Under the pieces are notes generated by a model. That model worked only from the letters and a program-made list of their open reading frames with translations, made no database searches and was not told the DNA's origin. A stretch of 64,000 nt of DNA from assembly GCA_027625915.1 (NCBI GenBank), contig JANTQA010000023.1:8308001-8372000 (forward strand), written 5' to 3'. This DNA comes from Anaeramoeba flamelloides. Taxonomy: Eukaryota; Metamonada; Anaeramoebidae. The translations under genes and the position numbers were made by a program. Shown in pieces: positions 1-19,106 of the stretch (positions are counted from its first letter, which is position 1; every line of letters starts with the position of its first letter).

Positions 1-193
1 TTTATTCACAAAGAATTCATAAAATAATTAATTTGTGAATTTTTTTGACCAAAATTTCTTGGATCACTAGTATGTGTTTAAGTTTATACTTGACACAATA
101 TAAAAATTTAGTTTTATTAGGGATTTTCACAATATTTTTTGCTGGTTTCTTGTGAATTGGTAACATATTTTTCACAAAATGAAACAAAAGTTG
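1..193. repeat. dispersed repeat, copy cut by window start
   Basis: A second copy lies at 24206..24384 in the same orientation. Both start with TTTATTCA, carry AATAATTAATTTGTGAATTTT, and end near TTTTCACAAAATGAAACA. The copies are diverged by many substitutions and small indels. No coding capacity is visible. Confidence 0.7.
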
Positions 194-343
194 ATCAATT
201 TTTTTGTTCTCAATTGTTCAAAAAGCCACATTTTTATTTGTATAAAGTTTTTGTAAAAAATAATTTTTTGTCATCAACCAAAATGGAAATCATGTTTACT
301 CGCTGATTTTTAAAAATAATTGTTCCATTTATTAAGATTTACA

Positions 344-424
344 ATTCCTGAAGAATGAAAAAAATTTCTCTTATGTTAGGTATAAGGTCATGTTATTTTG
401 GCTCTTCAGAAATTGTAAACCCAG
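344..424. repeat. short fold-back sequence
   Basis: The left arm, GATTTACAATTCCTGAAGAA, and the right arm, TTCAGAAATTGTAAACCC, form an imperfect inverted repeat about 80 bp across. The outer bases resemble the ends of the TTAA-flanked elements at 19107 and 38333 (GGTTTACAATCCCTGAAA). A TTAA precedes the left arm only. It may be a deleted member of that family. Confidence 0.45.
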
Positions 425-564
425 AAACTCACATAAATTAGTGAAAAAAATAACAACTTTGGGAAGATATACCGAGACCACAATAACCATATTTTTTTTA
501 ACTAAAACAGTAATTGTAAACTTTTATTAATATCCATTTAAAAAAAAAAATTCTTGATGGAAAT

Positions 565-1109
565 AAACTCTTTTTCAGTCAAAGGGTACCAGTTTTATTG
601 AAGAAATAGAACATACTCTATGAGTTTAATTCATTATTCTTCTCAAACTAAAATTTCAATTTTTAGATCAAAATCATTTTTTCTCATTTTGTAAAATTTT
701 TTTTGTTTTTTGCTTTTTGTTTTTTTTTCTTTTCTTTTTTTTAAAAAAGTCAATTAACAAAAAAAATCCTTTGAAACTTCAAATTAACATTAAGAAAAAT
801 GAGGTTTTGTATGCTCTTTTAAAATTCATACATTTACAAGTAAAAAATCTTATTGTCAACAAAATTAATTTCCTAAAGAAATTTTAGAATTTTGCACGAG
901 ACGTTTCAATGAAAAGGGTCCAAAAAATTTTTTAACATTTTTTTTTTTTTTGAAATTTATGATTTGTTCAGGCTTTTCGTTTATAATTATCGATTCAAAT
1001 ACGAAGTTTATTATTTCTCGTATTTCTTAACAATTAAAGTTTGGTTGATTCTTAAAAATAAAGTGACTTTTTCATTTTTGGATAGGCCCATTTGAGTGAA
1101 ATGGAGTTT
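565..1109. mobile_element. non-autonomous DNA transposon, TAAACTC family, copy 1
   Basis: The ends are AAACTCTTTTTCAGTCAAAG and its near-complement CTTTGACTGAAA-like sequence running to GGAGTTT. The inside aligns over its whole length with 32568..33105. A shared landmark is TTGCACGAGAC followed by a short poly-T. About 545 bp, non-coding. Ends of this type and TA-like flanks suggest a Tc1/mariner-type MITE, but no transposase is present here to confirm it. Confidence 0.75.
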
Positions 1110-1420
1110 TGTTTTCAAAAATTTTTGATATTTTGCAAAAATGAATTATAAATCACAATCCAGTTCCACAGTATTAGTGCTTTTATATGTAATCAATTTT
1201 AATCCAAATAAAATAAAAATTAATAAAATGAAAAAATAAAAATCAATGTATGTCCAAAATTTTGAACCGAGTGGAATCAAAAATTGGATTGATAAATTTG
1301 TTGAAATTATACCAACAATTATTGATCGATCAAATGATTAGATACCATTAACTAATCTTATCTAGATTTTCTATTTTAATAAACTCAACTCTAACCCTAT
1401 ACCAATCATTTGGGAAAAAA

Positions 1421-3904
1421 ATGTCAGAACAAATGAAGCAAATTATGTAATTGGAAAAAAGAAAATGAAAAACTTTTACCGAAAAGAAAAAATAGTTTGT
1501 AAATTCAAAATTATTTTCTTAATTGAATAAGATTATTGTATAGTTATTCTTGAAATTATTTTGGCTGTGTCCAATTTTTTTTGAATTTCGTTAATATTAT
1601 ACGTATATCCATTTTTAATATATGTGTGTATATTTGTATAAATGCATTTATTGTTTCCTCATATTCCTTTATTTCTAATTTTATAATTAATAGGTTATTT
1701 CTCATAGAAAAGCAGTATGTGTTATTCAGCTTACCCCCCAAAAAAAAGTGTTATTAAAATTTGCTAATCGGGAAAAATGTTATAACTTTCGAAGAATATT
1801 AAGACAACAATGTTCTTTACGTGAAACCCAATTAAAAAGGCATGAAAGGAATCTTCTTGAAACTCAGTGGAAAAAGAAAAGGGATGAATTATCAAAACAA
1901 AGGGAAGAACAGAATTTACCAAAATTAAGTGAATCGGAATTAAGAAAAATATTAAACCAGCCAGAAAAGCAAGTTGAGGATCTAAATGACGAAGACAGGC
2001 CAGAAGATTTAGTCTTTGACCGATCCAAATTACCACTTGAACATGACTATTTAGTATTTTTACCACATAACAAAATTGGAAGAAAAAAATTAATACTGAA
2101 TATTTCTTTCACGGGATTTAATTTTTATATTTTAAATCCTGATACGAAAAAAAAAAAAAGTATTTGGAAAAAGGTACCATTGATACTTGAAAGGGAAGAA
2201 ACTAAAGAAGACTATGTAAGTCCTAATGTCAAAGTATTTTATAGCCAAAATGAAAAAAAAAGAATTTTATTGAACACCAATGATAACAAACAATTCCAAA
2301 TCTCATTTGAAAATAACGAAGAAGTTCAACATTTTCTTGAAACATTTAAATTGTTAACAATGAAAAAAACTGATTTTAAAAAAATAGAAAAATTTGAATC
2401 TAAAATTGCTGATCTTGAAATTGAATCTCAAGAAATTGCTACTTTTAATTCAAAAATTATTCAAGAAAATGATTTAATTCTAACAGAACACTTGGATTGT
2501 AAAATCCAAGTACTAACCACGGGGGTGCATTTGGATTATGAAAAAAAAAATATTCAAAAAGTATTAAAAAAGAAAACTAAAAATGATTCTGATTTTGATT
2601 CTGATATTGAAAATGAAAAAAATAAGAAAAAATTAGAAGAAAATGAAAAAGAACTTGATGATATTGAAATTAAAACCAAAAAGGAGAGTGGAAGCGAAAG
2701 CGGTAGTGAAGGCGAAAAGGACGAAGAGAATGAAGGTGAGGAGGAAGATGAGAAAGAAGAGGAGAAGGAAGAGGAATCATTTAATTATATTGAAGCAATA
2801 ATTAAAGAAGAAATTGATATTAATTATGATTTAAAATTTCAAATACTATCAGATTTATTTAAAAAAAATGAAGTAATAATTAAAGATAATAAAAAATATT
2901 TCTATAAATTACAATTTGAAACTAATGAAATGAAAGATGAATTTTTCAATTCGATTCAAAAAATCAAATCAATTCGAAAAAATAAAGTTCTTGAATTTGA
3001 AAAGGAACAGGAAAAAGAAAAAGAAAAAGAAAAAGAAAAAGAAAATGAAAATGAAAAAGATAAAGAAGAATTAGATAAAGAGAAAAAAGATCGGGAAAAG
3101 CAGGAAGGGCAAGAAATGTTAGAAGAAATAAAGCCTGAAAATGAGAAATATAAAAAAAAAAAATATAAATATCAGATCAAAATTAGAATTAGTGAGCAGT
3201 CATATGCTGAAGGTAAATTAACGCTTTTACAGGATAGTTATAAAATATCACATCTTGTCGAGAAAATGGAATTGAATACACAGAGTTGGAAGTTTGGTAA
3301 ATTGCATAACATATATGAAAGATGTATTTTAAATACTCAATTATGTGCGCTAAAGACAGATAAAACATGGCATTTTATTCAATTTGAAAATAACGATAAA
3401 CAATCACAATTTATTAAAAAATTTATTTCAAGAAATCTCCGAGAAAGGATTAATTATGAAAAAGAATTAGAAGGGAAAAGATTTTTTGTAAATACTAATC
3501 GAGATTCCAAAAATTTATTACTATTGGAAAAGGGAAAAGTTCTTTTAGAAAACAAATTACTAAAATTGAATTTTATTTTACAAAAGGATAAAAAAACAGA
3601 CCAAATAGATTTTAAAATCCAAGGTAATTTACTTAAAAAATTTGAAGGTGATTCATTGAAAATTACAATAGTTAAAAAAAGATTATTTGGCAACCAAATT
3701 TTTAAATTGAAATTCCAAAAACAAGAAAGATTAGAATTATTTGAGCAAATTTGGAAACAATTTGGTGGTAAGATAGTGATCGAAAAGCAGCCCGTAATAC
3801 AAAATCAAAAAATATTAGACTCTTCTTCATCAGAAGACGAGTCAGAGGAATTTGATGAGGACAGTGATGAATATGAAGATTATGAATTTTCTGACGAGTT
3901 ATAA
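1421..3904 (+). CDS. acidic protein with five PH-like repeats, function unknown
   Basis: I do not recognise an ortholog. The long open frame runs from 1694 to the TAA at 3902. Its first in-frame start-like codon is a GTG at 1748, which is unlikely to be used. A better model joins a short first exon 1421..1446 (MSEQMKQI, donor GTAATT) to 1708..3904 (acceptor CATAG). The phases match and give 740 residues. Five segments end in the same pattern: a beta strand with an aromatic, then a helix with spaced Phe/Leu. Examples are VLLKFANREKCYNFRRIL, FQISFENNEEVQHFLETF, WHFIQFENNDKQSQFIKKFI and FKLKFQKQERLELFEQIW. This is the usual end of a PH-superfold domain. Charged linkers rich in Glu, Lys and Asp separate them, and the C-terminus is Ser/Asp/Glu-rich. 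A role as a membrane or protein scaffold is inference from fold only. The upstream exon is the least certain part. Confidence 0.6.
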
Positions 3905-5471
3905 AGAGTTGGGTTGATTAATTCTGGAAAACAGAAACTTAAGGAAATTGTTGTTTTTTGAAAAATTATTAATTAAATCGGAGTATGATATGTGTATCTA
4001 TGCATTTATATTTGTATATTCTGATTTATTTCATCAAAATTCAATTTATACTAATTTCTATACAATCAAAAGTAGATCAAAAATTATTTTTATAGTTCGG
4101 CTAGATATTAGTTTTTAATTAAAATAATAAATATTTCAAACCTTTAATTTTAATATTACGTTGTTTTTTTTTTTAAAAAAAAAAATAATTCCACAGATAT
4201 CAATTTCTTGGGTGAATGAGTTTTTTTTTTTTTGTTTTGTTTAGTGTTTTTCATTTTTTAAAAAAAAAAAAAACAATTTTATTCAAAGCTTATTATTTAT
4301 AAATTTTGAAAATGTTCAAAATTTTGTTTGATTTTTTTTTTTATCTTCTAATTTACTTTTGTTTTAAAAATCAACTGATTAGATTCATGAGTTTGGAAAA
4401 TTGAAATACTTTATTTTATCATAAACTTTTGAATATATTTACAAATTTATCAAATGTTATAGTTTTAAAATCGAAGTAAAACTCTTCAATTTTTAAATAG
4501 TTTTGGTCATTATGTTTCTTGGATTTTCTGTTTGTTTGTAAAACGAAAAAAATTACATATAAAACAGAATAATTTAAAGACGGAATATCGTTAACTTTTC
4601 GAGGATGTGAAAAACTATTTCCTGATTAGAATGATGATTAATCAACTCACACTTGGTCAAAACAGTATTCAATCCATCAAAAAACCAAAAAATTATCATT
4701 TTCCATACTCAAGCAAATCTCCTATAAAACTCTATTATTTTTTCAAAAAAAGAAGATAAACTTATGCTGTCAAACAATTAAATGAGTATTCTATAGAAAT
4801 TCACACTTTAATGAAACTTTAGGTAGGTTTATTTCTGAGTTCATAAAAAAATAGGTTAGTTATAATAAAGTATTTGATTGAAAATAAAAGAAATTACACG
4901 ACATTTTTCCTAATTTTAATAATTAAAAAATTTTGTTGGGGATTGTTTTCATTTCCTTTGTTTTTTTTTCGATACTATTTTTTAGCAAATGTTTTTTGTG
5001 GTATTTTTAATTTTAGATTACAAAAATATTTATCTTCTATAGGTCTAAAAACTTTCATAAATTTTTATTTTTTATGAATTATCTAAAACTCATAACAGTA
5101 AAACTTGATCCCTTTCAATATTGGAACTTTTTTTTTGTTTATGTTTTTATTTTTTCGTATTGTTAATAATTCTTTTTTTGAAGGGTTAAAAATTGAATTA
5201 TGAGAAACTTAAAATAAAATCCCAGGAAATATAGTTCCATTACATCTCAAAAATAACAAATATTTTTACTTTCCTATGTTACGGTTGGATATGTACTGTT
5301 TATTTAAATCGGTTCTAGTATAACTTGATATCTATGGGATATATCGCTTCAGGGTAAGATGTGTATTTATGAAACAATTTATTTTCTTTTAATTTGTAAA
5401 ATTAAATATATTATTAATAGAGAAATTATTTTGAAAAAAAGAAGAATAAGTTTTTTATTCTTGAAAAATAT
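3905..5471. other. intergenic AT-rich DNA
   Basis: No recognisable gene. It contains many poly-A and poly-T tracts and one short frame at 4874..5077 with a hydrophobic low-complexity translation that I regard as chance. Confidence 0.6.
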
Positions 5472-5693
5472 ATGTTTTTTTTATGGAATTGCCCGTTCTA
5501 TGAAAAAAATCGTAAAATCTGGATTAAAGAATTAATCCAAATAAATAATAATAATAAGAATAATATCAAAGATATTATTCAAAATAAAGATTCATTATTC
5601 ATCTTATCATTGGTTAATGATAAAGAAAATTATGATTCTCTGTTAAAATTTCTAAACAAAAATTTAGAAATTAGGGCTGTAAGAGGAAATTAA
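5472..5693 (+). mobile_element. LINE 3' fragment (C-terminal end of the polyprotein)
   Basis: The frame starts in CPFYEKNRKIWIKELIQINN and ends in LLKFLNKNLEIRAVRGN then TAA. The same sequence recurs, diverged, at 43357..43543, where it follows a zinc-knuckle segment and a reverse transcriptase relic. This identifies it as the end of a LINE open frame. Non-LTR elements often carry a CCHC knuckle here, and CPF supplies its last Cys. The copy is 5'-truncated, as expected from incomplete reverse transcription, and is followed by a short (TA)n tract. Confidence 0.75.
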
Positions 5694-5945
5694 TTTCCTC
5701 CCTTCAATATATATATATATGTGTGTGTTTTTAATAAAAATAATTGTTCTTATTCTTATTTATTAGTTAGTTTTTTATATTTTTTTTGATTAATATCATT
5801 TAAATTAATTTTTTATAAAAATAAAGTATCTTTTGTTTTCTTAAAACTTCAGAATTTGGCTGGTTATAAAAGATAAAAATTAGAATAATAAATAAAATTA
5901 AGAAGATTCTTGAATAAAAATATTAATAACAAATTATAAAATAAA

Positions 5946-11803
<5,858 letters not shown>

Positions 11804-14800
11804 CTGAAAACTTTTGTTATAGATAGTTTATTAAATTATTTTAGGGATGGTAAGATTAAATATAGAATCATGCAAAGATTTAGATTTGTATTAATATGAG
11901 TATGTATTGGTATTTATATGTTTGCATATTTCAAATGGTAAAAAAAATAATAATAATAAAAAGCAAAAAGAAATGTCAGATTATTTGCTTAAATAAATTA
12001 ATGTTTCAAACAATACAGTTAATTGTAAAACAAAAAGATCATAATTTTCATTCGGCTTTCCATAATATCACATTTCAAGATTTATTATAAATTCGGCAAA
12101 GTTCCCAATTCTAGAATGGTGAATTAAGAATTAAAACTGGTTTTAAGAATTAAAAATTTGAAATTTTACTTGAAGATTTATAAACTACAATTTTGGAAAG
12201 CTGAATGAAAATTTTGTTCAATTTATTTTGCAATAAATAGTATTTTAATATCTTGTAATCTAATTGGTTGTTGAGTAATAATTATTATATTTTGAAAAAA
12301 AATATTTTTAAATTTTTTTTAACCATATTGATTTTTTCGATAAACTATAATATAATAGGGGGGGGGTACCCATTTTACAATATGGAGTTCAGTGTTTGAA
12401 TCCCCATAACAACATTATTTTTAATTATTTATCATTCTCTCAAAAAATTACAAAAAATAAAACTGTAATTTTAATTAAAAACTGGAATTGTGCTTCATAG
12501 AACCGACTCATTCTTTGAAGAAATCCGTCTGTTCAATTTGAATCTTTTTAAAATATTCTAATACTAAACAATCATCGAATTTATACAAAATATCACTCAA
12601 TTTGTGAAGAGGTTATGATTTTTGAGAGAATTGGTCTGATGCGCTCTCTTGCTTGATTCGTTAATATGGCTAATTCAAAATTAGAAATTTGTAAGTGACT
12701 AGTTGTTTTTTTATTTTATTTTATTTTATTTGAATTTTGTTGTGTATAAAAATTATTAAAAAAATCTTTGTGAAAATTGGATTTATCAATCTAAAATAAT
12801 ACAGATCTTTTAAAAATAATTTTTGAACTATTGTATATTTCTAAATAATATTTTTTGTTTTATGTCTATAATTCAAAAAAGTCAAAAATCAAAAAAAACA
12901 ATTAACAAATTAAAAAAAAAAGAAATCCTATGTTAATCAAGCAGTTTGCTAAATAATTTAAATTTTAAAAAGGTATTATGTGTTGAAAAAACTATCAAAT
13001 TTTTTAATGGAAAAAATAGTTTGTTTTTTTTAAAATTATTCACTTTTTTTTCTTTTATATCAATTTATAATCAAAAATATACTTTGATATTAAATAGTGA
13101 TCAATAAATAAAAAAATTTTATATTTGATATTAAAATTTCTTTTATGAAATGAAGAAATTATTTATTAAAAAACTTTTTTAGGTCATTTTGAGGTGCAAT
13201 GGTACCCAAAAAATTCCAGTTAAGAATGATTTTTTTTTAATCATTAAAACCTCTAAAGTTCTTGATATTAAAGAAATTATTCCAAAAAAAAAATAATAAT
13301 TTTTGTTTTGATAAATTTACTTTGGAAAATAATTAATCACAAAAATAAAGAAAAATTTTTAAGATAACATAAAATATTTTTCAAGTTATGTTCCTCTACG
13401 GAAAAAAATCCAAAAAAATGAAAAGAAAAGGTGGATACCCACTTTGTAGAGTATAAGCGATATTACTTCAACAAAATGTGTATTCATGTACATTACTATC
13501 AGTGGGTGGGTTTTTGATGTATCTCAAAAGGAACATAATTCTGAAGAAAATTTTTAAATTAGATCTAAAGAACAGAAAAGAGTTCTAAATGTTGAATTAA
13601 AGTCTTCCAAACGAATTTTTCAATTTTTGTTTCTAAATAGTTGAGCCAAAATTTTGTAACTCGTAAAAACATCTTCTCAAGCAAGATGCTAAAGTAGTGT
13701 TTAATTCTGGTTTTCTGTTTTTTTTTTTTTTTGGGGTATTTAGATTAGCGATGATTTTGGGAAATAACAGTATTTGTAAAGTGAATTTAAAAGAACAAAA
13801 TTTGATATTTTAATTCTTTTTCAGTGATTTTAAGTAATAAGGAAAATTTTGAAAAATATCTATGTCTCTCGGTACAAAAAAATATAAAAGGATTAAAAAA
13901 AATCTTTTTCATTTTAATATTTTTCTTTTCATTGAAATAACTCGCTTTTTAGTTATTGTTTTTAAATGTGTAAAAAAAGGAAAAAAGAAATAGAAAGATC
14001 TTTTACAAGGAACAATAAATACTTAAAATAACACAAAAAGTGTTATTTTAATTAAAATACAAGAAGATATAGGTAATGTTAATAGATACATATATACATT
14101 TGTCTTGATTCAGAAAAGTGATACAAAAAAAATTAAAAGAAAAAAAATAATAATTTGGGAAAAAAAGAACTTAGGGAGACGCTTTGATGGAACATAAACT
14201 ATTGGGAGTAATAAAATAAAAAAAAAAAACGATTGGATAATTTTCATGTGATACTGTGTGTATTAATCGTTTTGAAAACAGTGTATCTCTTTCACTTAGA
14301 AATTAAAAAAAAAAAATTAATATATGTATCCCGTTAAATCTTTGATAATTCAAGGTGGAATTTTTTTTTTTTTTAAATTCAATCAGAATTAAAAAAGAAT
14401 AAGAATTGAAAAAGAAGAAATTTCGATATATTCTTATTAAAAAACAATAATTTTTTTTGATCTCCAATTTTTTACTTTTTATTTTTTTCTTAATTAACTA
14501 TCAGGGGCAAAACCTTTTTGTATTTCCCTTTACAGCATAAATTGGAAAATTTTTTCAAAAAAAAAACTCTAAATTTTGTATTTTCAAATTTATTGTTGAG
14601 AACTAAGTGTTTGACACTTAGTCTTGTAAAGAGAGAATTTTGAAGTTACTAAATTTATGTTTCCTAATTCAAAGAGTGTCTAAAATATACACTGTCATTA
14701 GAAGAATTTTAAACTCGATTTAGTTTTCTAAAATATCATAAAGGAAATTTTGTATTTTTTAAATACACTCAATAAATAAACATTATTATACATAAGATTT

Positions 14801-16545
14801 TTGAAAAGGGTTTACAACTTTATTAGGTATTAATGGGAATTAAAAAAAAATATGAAAATTTTCAGTAATATTTTTTTCATTTTTAATTGTAAAATTTTTG
14901 ATATTTTTATTTGGTATAGTAGAGTGATTATTTTAATCTATTTTTTTTTAAAGGCACAAAAAGAAACATTATTTTTCAATTTTAAAATAAAATATTTCTT
15001 TCAAAAGATTTCACTAAATTAAATTGAAAAAATGATTTTTTTTCGGTTTTTGGAATATTTTTTATCATTTGATTTTTTTTCCATGTTTGAGTTTTAATAG
15101 ATATCCCCGATTGTTTTTTGAGCAAATTATATTAATATTTCTTATTATTTTTCTTTATTTAAGTTCAATCCAAAATTCATCCGTTGTAACTAATTTCAAA
15201 AAAAAAATACCCCAAAAATAGGTGTTTTTTTTTTCAAAAGTCCGGAATTTTGAAAAGGGGGGGTTCAGGAGTTTAATAGATATCCTTTTTTTATATTACA
15301 TAAAATTATCGTAACTTTGAAAAAAAAATAATTTATAAAAAATGTATAACTGAAATACGATATATATTTTTGATTAATTTTAATTTTCAGAATTTTTTTT
15401 TTTTCAATAGTGTTTTTTTCATCAAATATCTTATATTTCCCTACAAGCCATGAAATAGTGACAATTATTTTGTTGCTATAGACCCCTAGACAATTTTTAA
15501 TTATAAAATTTACTTTATGATATTGTTTTTATAAATTCTATATTAGTATCTTTTCATAATAATTCAAAAAAAAAAATTATTTAAAAGATAATTGGGCTAT
15601 GTGGTGTTCTAAGCGATATATGTACATATGGCATAATGTCTCTTTTGTTTGGATTGAACACTATTGTTTTGATGGATTGTTTGAATAGATTTGAGACTTC
15701 ATTTTTTTCTTTCAGCAAATAAGAAAAATATCTGTTCAAACTTAAAATTCATTGTTTTTGAACTTTATGTAGGTTTGGGAGAAATAGTTTAATAATATTT
15801 TTTTCCTCTTTGATGAATGCACTAAAAATTAATATTGGTAAATGGTCGTTTATTATTAAAATAAAAAATAGGAATATTAGGTTTTTCATATTCGCAAAGA
15901 TAGGAAATTAATTTGAAATAAGGGTTTCGAGAGTTGTTTTCTTTGGGATTATTAACTGTTTTGTTGTGAGTTTTTGGATTTACCTTTTCAAAGATCCTAA
16001 AAGTAAAAAAAGTATTTTTCGATTAAAGCCTTTTTTAAAAAGCGAGTACAAAACAATTTAAAAGGTGGCACTCAAACTGTTTGGGGGTACTATTAAATAG
16101 TTGAGGTCGCAAGTTTAGGGATTTTGTTCCTACTTTTTTAAATTGGCTTTATTATTGTCTTTCATAAGTTTAAACAAAAAAATGTAAAGTTTATCCCAAT
16201 GAGCATTTTATTAAACTCGGTTCATTGAAAAGTGGTTTCGAATTTTAATTGGCAAATGGGAAAGGGAAATATTAATTTTCAGGTAAATAAACATGAAAAA
16301 TAAAAAAAGAACAATTAACTCTTTTTTGGAACTGTTTGTTTTTATAAAATGTATTAGAGATTAAATTTGTTTCAAACAATTTCAAGATCGTAATTTATTT
16401 AAAAGAGATCAAAAAAAGAAGAAAAATTTCAAAAAAATTATTTTTTCTTCAAAGTCAAAGATGTGAAAGGAAAAAAAACGAAGTTATCTTTTTTGGATAT
16501 TTTTTTTGTATTATTTAATTTTTCAAGAAAAAAAAAAAAACAAAC
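11804..16545. other. gene-poor DNA with fold-backs
   Basis: If the minus-strand gene continues upstream, its earlier exons must lie in or beyond this stretch, but I could identify none with confidence. Fold-backs are visible near 12030..12215 (arms around TTCATTCGGCTTTCC and GGAAAGCTGAATGAA) and 13366..13555 (arms around TTATGTTCC and GGAACATAA). A small hairpin sits at 14026..14052. A G-run at 12360 is followed by TTTGAATCCCC, which does not fold as a tRNA. Confidence 0.45.
14539..15345. repeat. dispersed repeat, inverted relative to 23515
   Basis: The reverse complement of 23515..24142 matches this stretch in blocks. Examples are AAAAACTCTAAATTTTGTA, AAACATTATTATACATAA, TTTACAACTTTATTAG and CCATGTTTGAGTTTTAATAG. 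This copy holds about 165 extra bases (14586..14750) beginning and ending in TTTTGTATTTT, which looks like an insertion or local duplication. Function unknown. Confidence 0.7.
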
Positions 16546-16663
16546 TGCATTCATTTGATTTGACAAATTATTGACTTGTGGTGCTAGATTCTGGTTCATA
16601 CCAGCAAGGATCATTGGTGGATCAAAAAGATTGGTACAGGTAAATAAAGGGAATTCTTCAGTC
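16546..16663 (-). CDS. possible isolated internal exon
   Basis: Read on the minus strand, an acceptor TTCGAATTAG precedes an open stretch of 118 bases encoding TEEFPLFTCTNLFDPPMILA then GMNQNLAPQVNNLSNQMNA. It ends at a GTTTGT donor, which is atypical because other donors here are GTAA. Base composition is clearly richer in G and C than the flanks. Its end phase does not fit directly onto the exon at 11803, so if it belongs to the same gene at least one exon lies between. A gene relic or chance is possible. Confidence 0.3.
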
Positions 16664-17008
16664 CTAATTCGAATGAAAAAACAACAAAAAAGAAAAAAAA
16701 AAAACAAGTAGTGGTATTAATTTTGGGGAAGGTTTGATTGTTTTGTTGTGAGAAGATTTGTAAACAAACATTTTGAGAAGGAAAATATTAAACGAGAAAG
16801 TAGAAGAAATGAAATACAGAATTTTGATTTAAGGGACTAATGGCTCTTATTTATTTGTAATTTCCCAAGTTAAGAGAGCGATTATTGACAATCATGATAC
16901 AATTAAGTCAAATAAATAAATATTCATTTATCAACTTTCGAGAAATGACCTATCATTTTAAAAAGAAGTTCATTTTTCCCAATGAAAATTTTCTTTAAAA
17001 AGATCTAA

Positions 17009-17422
17009 CTGTTGTGGAAAAAAAGTGAAACACGGATTTTAATTGGGAACATTACCGAAAATGAAAAGTAAAATCAATAAAAAGAAGAAACCAATTAACT
17101 TCAAAGAATAACCCATTATATTATTTTCAGTCAACCCAACAAATACAATTTAAATCTACTTGATTTATCGAAATTCAAGGTGTAGTTTTGGAGATCTTAA
17201 AAATAGTCAATTTTTTGAACAAATTTTTAATAATTGATCAATCAAAGAAAAACCCATACTAAAAGATAGTATTTAAAAAACGGTTATTGTGGCGAATACT
17301 TCATTTTTTCTTTGTTTATTTATTCTTTTTTTCATTGATCTTATTTTTCATTTTCAGTAATGTTCCCAATTAAAAACTGTGTTGAACTTTTTTTCCATGT
17401 TTCACTTTTTTTCCACAACGGT
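17009..17422. mobile_element. GTTGTGGAAAA-family DNA transposon, copy 1
   Basis: The ends are CTGTTGTGGAAAAAAAGTGA and the complementary TCACTTTTTTTCCACAACGG, flanked on both sides by TAA. A second inverted block inside pairs TTTTAATTGGGAACATTAC with GTAATGTTCCCAATTAAAA. It aligns end to end with 36716..37132. The length of about 415 bp and lack of coding capacity indicate a MITE. A TA-type duplication suggests the Tc1/mariner superfamily. Confidence 0.8.
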
Positions 17423-19106
17423 AATCCTTTTTTGTTTGGATTTTTTGTCAATTCAGAAAATTAAAAAAATTACAAATATCTTTTTAATTGGAAAAAACTC
17501 ATTTTGAGTGATTTTATGAGTTTTTATGAACGATAAACATTGAAACTTTTATTCTTGCATTAAAAATAAAATAAAAATAAATCAAATATTGAATCCTTGA
17601 AGATCCAAAAACAAATGATCATTTATTTTTCTTAATAATTATTTAATAAATTTCTGAAATTTAAAAGATTAAGAAATATTCTTTTTTAAATATTAAGAGA
17701 ATAGATAATGATCTATTATTATTACTATCGGTTATTTGATACTTCTGATAATATCTTTTATTTTTTTTTTATTTGAATTAATAATTTGAATTAGCTTTTA
17801 TTTACTTTAAAATATTTGAAAAATTCAGAAAAAAAAACTCTATTGTTACCTTCAATCATTGTGTTATTACTAGACCACTGAAATAATCAAGATTGGTTTA
17901 TTAAATATTGATTAAAAATTGTTAAATTAATGGTTATTTCTTTACTTTTATTAGCTATGTATTCCAGTTTTTAAAAATGAATTTTGGGAGATTTTTGTAA
18001 TTTAATAGTTTGGGTATTTTTCGTTCAAAAAATTGAAAAAATAGATTTGAACTGTTCTTTGAATAAATAATTTATATTTTTTTCAACTTGAGAATAATTA
18101 TTGTAATTTTTTTGAAATTGAATTGTTTTTTTATTCTCGGTTATTCTAAAACTTGATGAGTTTCGTTTTTCGAGTATTTTTTATAATTCCATTACATATA
18201 TAATAAAAAATTTCTTTCTACTTCAACCTTAATAAGTTTTTTTGAAATAATTTAGGAATAATTGGGATTTTAAACTTTTTAAAAATGAGAAAATAGGAAT
18301 AAAATATTTAAAAGTAATAATATATTTAGGAAAATAGTGGTAAAAATCAATTTAGCTTTTTAGTAATCAAATTTTGACGTTATTTACTTGGGTTTTCAAT
18401 TTCATGATGTTGTCAATTTTTTGTTAATTTACTATTAGATTTACTAGTGGATTCTTTTGAGTTTACAAGCCACTTAATAATATTATATATATATATATAT
18501 ATCTTGTATAACCATTTGTATTTTCTTCATTTTAAGGGTTTTTTACTCAAAAAAAATTGTGTATAATTTGAAATTATTCATATTTTATTACTTGAAGAAC
18601 TAAAATTAAATTATACAATTTGTTACAAAATAAAGGTAACAAAATTAACACTTAAAATCCAAAAATAGATCTCAATCAAACATTTCAATGTTTTTATTCT
18701 TAAATAATCTTAATTTATTAATTGACCTTTTAGAATTGGGAACTTTTGATGAATTTATTTTAATTCGTGTTCATGTTTTTTTTAAAAAAATCTGAATGAA
18801 AATTTTGATATCTTTATTTTGCTATAAAGCAGGATCTCAGCAAAGGAAACACGAAGAAAATTTGACAATATCTTTCTTGGCAGAACTATAATTTTATTAT
18901 TGAATTACTTCTTTGAAAATATTATTTTAACTTTTTTTTTACTTGTTTTACCAACAATTAAATCCACAAAACTGTTAATTTAACAACTTTTATCAATTAT
19001 TTCCAATTTGATTACTCATTAATACCATCCTATGAAAAAGTTGATTATGAACTGAAGAAAAAAATTTCCCAACTTATTTTGAATTTATCAACACTCCTTC
19101 ACTTAA

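Noticed and set aside
12360-12410. G-run followed by TTTGAATCCCC, resembling a tRNA T-arm
   Set aside because: No acceptor, D or anticodon arm can be drawn around it.
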